Made by a program: the position numbers and the translations under genes. Positions 1 through 7,666 of a DNA stretch of 42,214 nucleotides are shown in pieces (position 1 is the first letter of the stretch; each line of letters opens with the position of its first letter). This DNA comes from Pirellulales bacterium (GTDB lineage Bacteria > Planctomycetota > Planctomycetia > Pirellulales > Lacipirellulaceae). Location: contig JAFGFZ010000093.1 in assembly GCA_016930815.1 (NCBI GenBank), positions 1 through 42,214 of the forward strand, given 5' to 3'. The notes beneath the pieces were generated by a model. That model worked only from the letters and a program-made list of their open reading frames with translations, did not search any database and was not told the origin of the DNA.

Positions 1-55
1 CAACAATCCCGCCCAAGTAACCAAGTTTTCGATAGAACGAGCGGCGCTCTGTCAT
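1..55 (-). CDS. 5' end of a gene coupled to the ABC permease (partial)
   Basis: Only the first 18 codons lie in the window, reading MTERRSFYRKLGYLGGIV. The ATG at 55-53 overlaps the TGA of the upstream permease (54-52) as ATGA, so the two genes are probably translationally coupled and co-transcribed. The start has a basic stretch (ERRSFYRK) followed by the beginning of a hydrophobic run, as expected of an N-terminal membrane anchor or signal. The function cannot be judged from this fragment. Its position suggests a third component of the exporter locus. Confidence 0.6.
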   Translation of the reverse strand, partial: MTERRSFYRKLGYLGGIV

Positions 56-1872
56 TTGGCCACCTCGCGAGTCCGCAGGAAGAAATATCCAACAACAACC
101 AATCCGGATACATACGCAAGACAGATGAGCAGGTCTTGGGCAACTTGGTTCATTGGAATATTGAATCCATCGGCGATGTAATTGGTTGTATTGAACCTCG
201 GGAAATTGGGGAGAACCTGGGCGACCACCCACATCAGGCCCTGGATCCCCTGATCGAGCCCCTGGATGATCGACGTGCTGGGACCTTGGGGGAGGGGCGA
301 AATCATGTTCATCTGAGTGGCGATTCGATAGAGCGATTCCACCGGCCCACCGCCGTATTTCGGCCCCTCGGCAATCGCCAGAAAATCGGCCCGGTATAAT
401 CCTAGCAGGACGAATCCGGCGGTGAAGAGCGCCGCGATCGGGCCGCTGACCAGGGTACTGCACGTCACGCCGATCGCGATCACCAGCACCATCTGCACCC
501 AAATGCTGATCTGGGATTTCCAGAAGTTCCACATAGGCGACGCATCGCCCAGGCGGAGATAACAATCGGCTTGGGCAAAGCCGAAATACTGACCGTTATC
601 CAGGCATCGAACCCAAACTTCGATCTGGCCGTCTTCACTGACAAGGTCCTGGAAGAGATCCAGATTCCGTTCACCGCGGGTATCTTTCACTTGGCGTTCA
701 AATAGACGGGCATCCAGCATACCGTCCTTGGCCGTGAATGGTCGCGATTCACAACGAAGATCGGTCTCTGGATTCTGTAAAAAAATCTCGCCGCGGATCC
801 TCTGCTCGATGATGCCCTTGTGGGTTCGGAAAACGCGGACCAGAAGTTCCAATTCGAGTCCGCGTGGATAGCGCTCTTCGGAGATGCCGCTGAACGTCCA
901 GATCGCGGCCGCGGCTGTGTTGCCATCAATGAAAGACCGATACGTCCACTCGTTGCCGACACTGATCCCCCGGTCTTTGTCGCCACCGTGCCGGTCTTTG
1001 AAAGTCAACTTGCCGTATTTGGGGACGCGAGCCTGGGTGAATCCTTCCGGCGCACTCAATTCGAACTCCTCCGCGCTGCCGGACGGATCCTCTTTCACCG
1101 AATGCGTGTGCCCGTAATTCGCGGAAACCTTCCATTCGCCACGTTCATCCTGTTCGACCAGATGGCGGTGATGGGCGTTCTGAGTCGTTTGCCCTTCCCG
1201 GCCAATCACCGCATTATCTTGACCGAGGATCGGTTCCAGGCTGGATGCTTCGATGAAGTGCGTATGGTCCAGCGAACGGATGACGAACCAATAGCTGCAG
1301 ATCCCCATCACGACGAGCAGGACGGTTCCCACGAGCGTGAAACCGAGGACACGCCCAAGGATAATTTCCGCCGCGCGAACTGGTTTCGTGATCACCGTGT
1401 GGATCGTCTTGGACTTGATATCCGCAGGCAGGCTGAATGCACTCAGCAACAGCGCGATTCCGAGGACCAAATAAATCGTGGCGGTCAAGACGAAGCTGAA
1501 AAAAAGCCGCCCCGGCTCTTTGTAATCTGTTTTCAGGAACCACCCGGCAAAGAGGAGGATGACCACAAACAGGATCAGTGCCACGACAATGCGGCGGCGG
1601 GAAGCCTCTTGAACCGCCAAGCGAGCCAGGGCCCAGATACGCCGTGGTGAAAGCTGGAATAATTCCGAAAAGGCGTTTGCGACAACGCGGTAGATGCGAT
1701 CCCCGGCTTGCATGGGGCCGTACCGAACCGTCATCACGAGATAGCTGATGACAAACGAGGCGACACCCAAAACGGCAAGGATGATCACGAAACTAAGGAG
1801 TGCCCCGTGCGCACCATCCCTGCCACGAATCAGCCAGTCCCAAAACGGAAGTGGTTCCCACTCAACAACCAT
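52..1872 (-). CDS. ABC-2 type transporter permease with a large soluble insert
   Basis: This is the predicted membrane subunit of an ABC exporter, 606 residues. Hydrophobic segments lie near residues 23-48, 94-112, 122-148 and 173-197. A hydrophilic block of about 245 residues follows (roughly 200-444), and membrane segments return near 455-492 and 580-600. The stretch around residues 150-165 (DIKSKTIHTVITKPVRAAEI) matches the cytoplasmic region seen in ABC-2 and NosY-like permeases. The start is the ATG two bases after the stop of the ATPase gene, with AAGG about 7 bases ahead, which implies coupled translation. The insert is much larger than in a minimal ABC-2 permease of about 250-400 residues and probably forms a periplasmic domain. 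The substrate is unknown. The family call is firm; the role is inferred from the partner ATPase. Confidence 0.85.
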   Translation of the reverse strand: MVVEWEPLPFWDWLIRGRDGAHGALLSFVIILAVLGVASFVISYLVMTVRYGPMQAGDRIYRVVANAFSELFQLSPRRIWALARLAVQEASRRRIVVALILFVVILLFAGWFLKTDYKEPGRLFFSFVLTATIYLVLGIALLLSAFSLPADIKSKTIHTVITKPVRAAEIILGRVLGFTLVGTVLLVVMGICSYWFVIRSLDHTHFIEASSLEPILGQDNAVIGREGQTTQNAHHRHLVEQDERGEWKVSANYGHTHSVKEDPSGSAEEFELSAPEGFTQARVPKYGKLTFKDRHGGDKDRGISVGNEWTYRSFIDGNTAAAAIWTFSGISEERYPRGLELELLVRVFRTHKGIIEQRIRGEIFLQNPETDLRCESRPFTAKDGMLDARLFERQVKDTRGERNLDLFQDLVSEDGQIEVWVRCLDNGQYFGFAQADCYLRLGDASPMWNFWKSQISIWVQMVLVIAIGVTCSTLVSGPIAALFTAGFVLLGLYRADFLAIAEGPKYGGGPVESLYRIATQMNMISPLPQGPSTSIIQGLDQGIQGLMWVVAQVLPNFPRFNTTNYIADGFNIPMNQVAQDLLICLAYVSGLVVVGYFFLRTREVAK

Positions 1873-1874
1873 GA

Positions 1875-2792
1875 TCAGCCTTCATCCAAGTGAACCTGCT
1901 TTCCCGTGTCTGCCGTCCCGACCACACGCCGGCCTGGCCGGGCCTCGCTCTCACGCACAATCCTCAAGAAAATATCCTCGAGTGTTGTCGTTGGATTTTC
2001 CATTCCCAGAAGTTCTCCCTGATGGCGTGCAATCGTCTCACGGATATCCGTTTTACACGCGTCACTCAATCCTTTCGCGCGAATCTGAGTCACATCGGCA
2101 ACCGTCAACAGATCGGCGACGCGCCCCAATTCCTTGAGCTCCCCTTGGTGAAGTATCGCAATGCGATCGCAGACATCTTGCACATCCGCCAACAGGTGGC
2201 TGCACATGATAATCGTTTTGCCCTCATCCCGTAGTCGCAGAATCAGATCCTTCATGTCCCGCGTGCCAATTGGATCCAAGCCACTGGTCGGTTCGTCAAG
2301 AAGGATGAGTTCGGGTTCGTTGATGAGTGCCTGGGCGAGCCCGATCCGCCGGGCCATACCCTTGGAATATTCCTTGAGCTGACGGCGACGCGCCTTGTCG
2401 AGTCCAACTGTTTGAATGAGCTGGTTCGTCCGCTCGCGTCGCGATTTGGGAGAAATATTAAAGAGTCGCCCATAAAAATCGAGTGTCTCTTCCGCATTCA
2501 GAAACTTATAGAGATAGGATTCCTCCGGCAGATAGCCGATCCGTTCATTCTTGGAAACATCGGTGGAGTCTTTGCCAAACACCAGAGCGTTCCCCGAGGT
2601 CGGAAATAAGAGACCAAGCAATAACTTAATCGTGGTCGTCTTGCCCGATCCGTTCGGCCCCAAGAGGCCAAAAATTTCTCCCCGCACAATTTCCAGGTCC
2701 AGCGCCTTCAAGGCGCGGACCTTCTGCCGGCCCCAAAAGTCGCGATAGACCTTCGAAAGTGCCCGAGTTTGAACAACAATCTCCGACACCAT
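1875..2792 (-). CDS. ABC transporter ATP-binding protein
   Basis: This is the nucleotide-binding subunit, 305 residues, that powers the permease encoded next. Walker A is GPNGSGKT (45-52), the signature is YSKGM (142-146), Walker B is LILLDEP (162-168), and the switch histidine lies in CSHLLADV. The overall pattern is that of CcmA/NatA-type exporter ATPases. I chose the ATG at 2792 because AGGAG stands 6 bases ahead of it. The frame stays open for 32 further codons to 2888, but that extension has no ribosome site and would precede the usual domain start. The last 25 residues are poorly conserved in type. The gene ends 2 bases before the permease starts. A possible promoter lies at 3010-3038. 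Confidence 0.92.
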   Translation of the reverse strand: MVSEIVVQTRALSKVYRDFWGRQKVRALKALDLEIVRGEIFGLLGPNGSGKTTTIKLLLGLLFPTSGNALVFGKDSTDVSKNERIGYLPEESYLYKFLNAEETLDFYGRLFNISPKSRRERTNQLIQTVGLDKARRRQLKEYSKGMARRIGLAQALINEPELILLDEPTSGLDPIGTRDMKDLILRLRDEGKTIIMCSHLLADVQDVCDRIAILHQGELKELGRVADLLTVADVTQIRAKGLSDACKTDIRETIARHQGELLGMENPTTTLEDIFLRIVRESEARPGRRVVGTADTGKQVHLDEG

Positions 2793-2913
2793 GCGATCTC
2801 CTGGTAACATCCAGGGAGCCGATGCTCCCGCCACGTTCTGGCCACCGGGCCGCCGTCCCGCAAGTCGCAGCGAAACGGATCCGGACAAAAGAAATGCCTA
2901 TCTGCCCATCGAC

Positions 2914-2959
2914 GCCTACGTAGGCCACCCACGGGCGGTTCGACTGGGATGCCGCCCGT
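2914..2959. repeat. Palindrome and 8-bp stem hairpin upstream of the ABC genes
   Basis: Two inverted repeats stand side by side. GCCTACGTAGGC (2914-2925) is a perfect 12-base palindrome. ACGGGCGG (2931-2938) pairs perfectly with CCGCCCGT (2952-2959) around a 13-base loop. Both would lie in the 5' leader of the ABC transcript if the promoter at 3010-3038 is used. There is no T-run on the minus side, so a simple terminator is unlikely. Confidence 0.45.
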
Positions 2960-3009
2960 TTCTCGAATGCCGATGAACCACCCATCGTCTTCGAAGCCTC
3001 GAATCCGTC

Positions 3010-3038
3010 AATATAGGTCCATTCTGACAATGGGGCAA
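3010..3038 (-). promoter_or_regulatory. Candidate sigma-70 promoter for the ABC exporter genes
   Basis: On the minus strand TTGCCC (3038-3033) and TATATT (3015-3010) are separated by exactly 17 bases. The -10 box matches 5 of 6 consensus bases and the -35 box 4 of 6. Transcription would begin near 3003, leaving a leader of about 210 bases before the ATPase start. Prediction by pattern only. Confidence 0.35.
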
Positions 3039-3274
3039 GGATTCAACAAATGACCCGAAACCCTCCCCGACATATAAAACCACGAATCTGGTTCAATTGA
3101 TATTGATTCTTGTTATTGATATGCCACCCGGAAATGGTACCCCGTGCGGGTCTTTGGTTGGTTTCCACGCGTTGATTCGCAAGATCCGGTTCGGGCGTCG
3201 CGGCCCGTAGTTGTATCCCGTGGAAAATAACAGGTCCCCCCCGCGCGGCACTCAAGATCGGATATCCGCCCCAT

Positions 3275-5905
3275 TCACTCGATCCCATACGCCCCAACGG
3301 GGGGGATCACCAGTCCGGTGCGGCGGGTTAATTGGATGGATGGAAGGAATCGCGGTTCGATCATGAAATTCATGCCGATATTGTCCTTCGAGGAATCAAC
3401 ATGGGCTCCGACCGTCACCAGCAGCGATTCGCCAATGCGAGTCAACGAGAATGTCTGACCGATGTTGCCGGTGTCGGCCAAGTCGATTGAGGCACTCGCC
3501 GTGGAAACCCATTTCTCGGTCATTCGATAGGCGAAGCTCCCGGTCAGGACATTGGCGTGAAAGGGCCCATCGAACGCCCGAAATCCAACGTAACCATTCC
3601 CCCTGTCGGGCCGATTCATCAGCACACCGCCCGAGATCGTCCGTAATCCGCCACCAAAGAAATCAGCCATGGCATCAGAAATGAACGTGAACCGATCGCC
3701 CAGATGCCAGCGCAGATCATAGTCCACCACGCCAATATCCTGGCCGAAATTGTCACGGTTCGGATCCGGGAACCAGGTCGCATTCACATCAAACAGCAAC
3801 CAATCAATGATATGTTGCTGGCCCCGAACTCCGCGCTTCGTCTGCCATCGATGACGCATCCCAAACCGGACCATCTCGAGATCATCGGCGATCTCAATCG
3901 CTGGCGATGTGACAGAACCCTGCAAGCCGCTCCGCAGGGCATACGTCCGTGCATCGTACTGGAGTGGGACCGCGCCAGGGAGGACGCCGCCGAATGTCGT
4001 GAAGTAGAGCCTGCGACGGAACTCTTCAATCGCATCATCATCCAGCGAATCATAGAGTGGAAATTGATCGTAGTTTCGATTCGCGTCGGCATAGGAGGCT
4101 TCGACATTGAAAACCATCTTATGCGCCAGACCGCTTAAATTAAGAACCTGGCTGGAAACATCCGGATAGGTGGCCCAAAACGGCACGCTCGCCCGGATCC
4201 CGGTTTGAAAATAGGCTCGCTGGATATCATTGCCATCAATGTCTTGACCCCAATGACCCATTTCTCCTAAAGCAAATGGAACAAAACGAATCGCTCCCAC
4301 GGCAAATGGCCAATCAAGTTCATGCCGCGTCGTTAATCGTTCACCGGCAACATCGATCCGGTTGCCAAGGCTATCTAATTCCCACGGCAACAATTTCCAC
4401 TGGGCTGCCAGTGTCGGATCTGCGGGCATGCTCGCCAAACCGATATTCGCATAGCCGAGCGACGTATGTTCATGCCACAGCAGGTGATCCCCGAACAGCG
4501 GCTGGCCCAGCCAATAATGGTCCAACCGCGGGAGCCATTGGGTCTGGGTGAAAAAGTGATTGATCCGGCCGGACCCGCGAATGGAAACCGATTGGTTGTC
4601 GCGAACGCGCTTGAGTTCGATTTCGGTTGCCGCGTCTGGATCTTCATCCCATTCCCGTTCATAGTACTGTTCCTGGAAACTGCGGTCGGAGAGCCAACCG
4701 ATCTGGCCGGTCAGTTGCCATCCATCCGCCATGCGGTGGCGATGCCGCCAGAGGGCGTGGCCTCGAAAATCCTCTTCTGGAACCAGATCTCTCCGCCCGC
4801 GACCCAGGTTATCGAGCCCTTCATCCTTGATTCCCCAGAGATCCAATTCGCCCGTCGCCGCGCCGGGGAGCCCCCACCAGGACCGGCCCGTGTATTCGAA
4901 TGTCGAACCCCATCCCAGTCCCCGCTCGGATAGATAATCCACACTAACGTCCCAATCGGTGCCCGATGGCGCGTTGCGAATGCCGAGCAGTTGATACGCA
5001 TCCAGATCAACCAGCGCCTGCGTGCCCATGACCCGGTCGTTGCGAATTCGTATATTGTTGATGTAATACGACGACCGCTGGAAATCCGTGGCCAATGTTG
5101 GCCAATAGAAGACCGGGATCCCCTCCACGTAGAGCCTGTTATTGCGGGCGATTGCATGGTGCTGGTGTTCCATCCTCGGTCCATCGCCCCGCCGATTCAA
5201 CTGCGATAATCCGGTTGCCGGATCAATGGCCGGCAATTGCCGATCCTCAAAAAAGATCGAGTCCGAGACAAGCGAATAGCTCGGCTTCTCAAGTCGGCTG
5301 GTTGTGATGAGCGCATTCTGGGCAATGAACTGCGATTCGTCCAGCTGCCGAACAGCCGTGGCGCGAAGCCGCACGATCCCTTCATATTGCTTTCCGTCAA
5401 ACTCTGGCAACGGTGTCAGCAACTCGGCATCGAGCAACACACCGACCTGCCCCCGCGCATCGTAGAACATGCGATCGGCATAGACAACGCGTTCGCCCTG
5501 CCGGAAAATAATGTTTCCCTCGAGGTAAATTTCCAGCGGCATCTCACGGCCCTGGAGAGCACCGCTGGAACCGTCCGACTGGATCCCGCGGGTCCAAACA
5601 ACCGCGCGATCGGTCATGATATCCACCGTTCCAACTTGCGTTGAAAGACCGATCCCGGCAAGTCCCGGTGCCTGGACACCCTCAAGAATCACATTGATGC
5701 CCCCCGAGAGAACAATCACAGTCTCACCCGTCTCCGACTGGCGGCTGTCCAGCTGGTATCCCAAACTGCTTCGAGGCAGGATCCGAATGCGGCGGAGGGA
5801 CAGGCCCGCAGTCTCCGGCCGCGGCAGGGGTCCTTCTTCTCCCACAGGCTGGGCCATGCCCCTTGAGAGAAACCATCCAAAACCGACACCGGTGATCAAG
5901 AACAT
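3275..5905 (-). CDS. LptD/OstA-like outer-membrane beta-barrel protein
   Basis: This is a predicted outer-membrane protein of at least 876 residues. After a hydrophobic leader (FLITGVGFGWFL, then a possible cleavage near GMAQP) comes a beta-rich region of about 200 residues that resembles the OstA/LptA-type periplasmic domain, for example EIYLEGNIIFRQGERVVYAD. The rest has alternating aromatic and polar residues typical of a large barrel, as in LptD, which inserts lipopolysaccharide into the outer membrane. The start is uncertain. ATG at 5905 has no ribosome site and would give a leader lacking positive charge. The frame stays open upstream to 6158 and adds a basic stretch (RGRNRC) just before the hydrophobic run, but contains no ATG, GTG or TTG. 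A strong promoter lies at 6179-6208. Confidence 0.75.
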   Translation of the reverse strand: MFLITGVGFGWFLSRGMAQPVGEEGPLPRPETAGLSLRRIRILPRSSLGYQLDSRQSETGETVIVLSGGINVILEGVQAPGLAGIGLSTQVGTVDIMTDRAVVWTRGIQSDGSSGALQGREMPLEIYLEGNIIFRQGERVVYADRMFYDARGQVGVLLDAELLTPLPEFDGKQYEGIVRLRATAVRQLDESQFIAQNALITTSRLEKPSYSLVSDSIFFEDRQLPAIDPATGLSQLNRRGDGPRMEHQHHAIARNNRLYVEGIPVFYWPTLATDFQRSSYYINNIRIRNDRVMGTQALVDLDAYQLLGIRNAPSGTDWDVSVDYLSERGLGWGSTFEYTGRSWWGLPGAATGELDLWGIKDEGLDNLGRGRRDLVPEEDFRGHALWRHRHRMADGWQLTGQIGWLSDRSFQEQYYEREWDEDPDAATEIELKRVRDNQSVSIRGSGRINHFFTQTQWLPRLDHYWLGQPLFGDHLLWHEHTSLGYANIGLASMPADPTLAAQWKLLPWELDSLGNRIDVAGERLTTRHELDWPFAVGAIRFVPFALGEMGHWGQDIDGNDIQRAYFQTGIRASVPFWATYPDVSSQVLNLSGLAHKMVFNVEASYADANRNYDQFPLYDSLDDDAIEEFRRRLYFTTFGGVLPGAVPLQYDARTYALRSGLQGSVTSPAIEIADDLEMVRFGMRHRWQTKRGVRGQQHIIDWLLFDVNATWFPDPNRDNFGQDIGVVDYDLRWHLGDRFTFISDAMADFFGGGLRTISGGVLMNRPDRGNGYVGFRAFDGPFHANVLTGSFAYRMTEKWVSTASASIDLADTGNIGQTFSLTRIGESLLVTVGAHVDSSKDNIGMNFMIEPRFLPSIQLTRRTGLVIPPVGAYGIE

Positions 5906-6215
5906 CCAGAGGATCCAAGATCCACAGCGATTCCGTCCGCGCGGACTCAGATCCCCAACACCTCGGGAGATCGGGTGCTCTATCCTTCTAGCAATCTGAT
6001 CTTGCTGCAGACTCAGTGCGGCATCCTTGCAAGATAACAGCGGACATCCTGACCGCGAAATACAGAGATGAGATATTTTCCAGCGAATAGTCTCCGTCGC
6101 CCTTCCAGGACTCAGGCTGCTGGAAGTCCAACGTGCCCGAAAATTGATCCGTCCATTGGATCATGATCCGGGGTGCGGATTATAAGGATGGTTGCCACCA
6201 GGGGTCAAGCCGCAT
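5906..6215. other. Leader region of the lptD-like gene
   Basis: This is 310 bases between the glycosyltransferase stop and the first ATG of the lptD-like gene. It contains the promoter at 6179-6208. Downstream of that the lptD frame is open without a standard start codon from 6158 to 5905, so part of this stretch may be translated from a CTG or ATT codon. No separate gene is visible. Confidence 0.5.
6179..6208 (-). promoter_or_regulatory. Strong sigma-70-like promoter for the lptD-like gene
   Basis: On the minus strand TTGACC (6208-6203, 5 of 6 consensus bases) and a perfect TATAAT (6184-6179) stand 18 bases apart. The promoter sits a few bases past the end of the glycosyltransferase gene, so the lptD-like gene probably has its own transcript starting near 6172. 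This is one of the best promoter matches in the window. Confidence 0.55.
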
Positions 6216-7574
6216 TCATCGTGCCTCGAGCAAGCGTATGTCCTTGATAATATATGATTTACGTCGACTGCCCCGGCCCTGGTGAACGGCCGCACCGGCC
6301 GCGAGTGCCACGATGGGTACCACGGGGGCTCGCATCCGCATATTACTCCAGAAAATCGCATGCACGGCGACAAGGGCCGTACATAACAGAAGGCCCCAGA
6401 TCCAAGGCCCAAGGATCCACTTGCGACCCACACGCCAAAGCCCCATTCCCGCCACGACCGAAACAAGAACATACCAGATACCTACCGTGTAGCGTAGCCA
6501 GCGTATGGCCGTCGTTTCCGAATCATGGATTTTGTGTGGCATCCACTGCCAGAACCGGCCGACGCGTACCAGAGTTGCCCTCGCCATTCCAGCCGGTTGA
6601 TTCCGAATGGTCGCCCACGCCTGGGCGTAATGGTATTCGTTCCGCGCCAGTTCCCCCGCCGGGCCGAGTGCCAAGAGCCGATGATTGGCTTCGGCCGCTT
6701 CGGCATGAGGCGGTTCGATCGATGCCCCCCCCTTCCATATGGTTCCCCAAGGCGCCACCCGCAGATATTCGTAGAACGACGGATTATTCGCCAGATGCAG
6801 TGTATAACCACCATGGGTTGTCGTGATAATCGGCCGGCCAAATAATCGCCAGTTGCGCAGAGCCCAAGGTGCAACAACGATCAGCAGGGTGAACCAATAA
6901 ATAAAAACATTCCACCATCGACCTCGCTGATAACCAAACAATACCACGAAAACAACTCCACTCATGGCGACAAACACAAACAGACCCGGCCTGCACAAGG
7001 CAGCCAACGCGCCGCTACCACCGGCCAGCGACATGTCGAAGAGAGAATCCGAGTTCATCGCTCGCGTCAGGAATGCGATCACAAGGACAACCAGAAATGT
7101 TGCCAGCGTCTCACTCATCACGAGTGTGCTTTGATGCAACAGAATCGGATCGCAGGCAACCAAAAAACCGGCCACGATCGCACCACGTCGCAAACCCCAT
7201 TGCCGGCCAAGCCACAAGACAACGGCGATTGTCGCCACGCCAAGAAGGATATGAATCCCGCCAATCCAAACAATCCGATCGACGTTTCCAGCTAGTTTCC
7301 CGCCAGCCACGAACAGGTTGGCCAACAACAACGGGTAGGCCGGCGCCCGATAGGCACTCGGCAACACCCCGTGATCAGTTTTCAATCCGTAGGTGCCGGT
7401 ATCGACCAGAGATTCAGCAAATTGCCGATAGGCATCGGGATCTTCACGCAGGTTTTCTGCTTGCCAATAGACAATGGCCACTCGAACAACGACCGCCAGC
7501 AGGAGCACGCACCCCACCTGCCGCCGCGGCAGATGGTGAGAATCGTTCTGGTTCATTGAATTCACTGAATTCAC
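6216..7574 (-). CDS. GT-C fold membrane glycosyltransferase (PMT/ArnT-like, family 39 type)
   Basis: This is a polytopic inner-membrane protein of 452 residues. An acidic loop after the first membrane helix (EDPDAYRQF, about residues 44-52) matches the catalytic loop of GT-C enzymes that use lipid-linked sugars. About nine further hydrophobic segments follow, with typical PWALRNWRLFG and YRAPAYPLLLA stretches. Such enzymes move a sugar from a polyprenyl phosphate to protein or lipid on the outer face of the membrane. Donor and acceptor are unknown. The first codons lie in a short GTGAATTCA repeat, so the start could instead be the second ATG, seven codons on. It follows the HerA-like gene by 92 bases and may be co-transcribed with it. 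Confidence 0.8.
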   Translation of the reverse strand: MNSVNSMNQNDSHHLPRRQVGCVLLLAVVVRVAIVYWQAENLREDPDAYRQFAESLVDTGTYGLKTDHGVLPSAYRAPAYPLLLANLFVAGGKLAGNVDRIVWIGGIHILLGVATIAVVLWLGRQWGLRRGAIVAGFLVACDPILLHQSTLVMSETLATFLVVLVIAFLTRAMNSDSLFDMSLAGGSGALAALCRPGLFVFVAMSGVVFVVLFGYQRGRWWNVFIYWFTLLIVVAPWALRNWRLFGRPIITTTHGGYTLHLANNPSFYEYLRVAPWGTIWKGGASIEPPHAEAAEANHRLLALGPAGELARNEYHYAQAWATIRNQPAGMARATLVRVGRFWQWMPHKIHDSETTAIRWLRYTVGIWYVLVSVVAGMGLWRVGRKWILGPWIWGLLLCTALVAVHAIFWSNMRMRAPVVPIVALAAGAAVHQGRGSRRKSYIIKDIRLLEAR

Positions 7575-7666
7575 TCACTGGGGTCCTGCGCCCACTGGGG
7601 ACCAACTCGGTTTTCGTTTTTTTCATTCGAAGCGAATGCGAACAAATCCCATTGCATGGCGGCCGC

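Larger units (their letters stand above)
2793..3274. other. Intergenic region between the lptD-like gene and the ABC genes
   Basis: This is 482 bases without a convincing gene. It holds the palindrome and hairpin at 2914-2959, the promoter candidate at 3010-3038, an AT-rich patch near 3070-3130, and a short inverted repeat CGGGC/GCCCG near 3190. Open frames that run in from the neighbours have no ribosome site and no recognisable protein character. Confidence 0.6.

Noticed and set aside
820-1650. Long plus-strand open frame opposite the ABC permease
   Set aside because: It mirrors a well-supported gene, has no ribosome site, and its product is rich in His, Arg and Asp with no domain pattern.
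3043-3297. 84-codon minus-strand frame overlapping the lptD-like 3' end
   Set aside because: It starts inside a better gene in another frame and shows no protein-like pattern.
7622-7650. Hairpin CATTCG/CGAATG as terminator of the HerA-like gene
   Set aside because: In the direction of transcription it is followed by A residues, not T residues, so it does not fit an intrinsic terminator.
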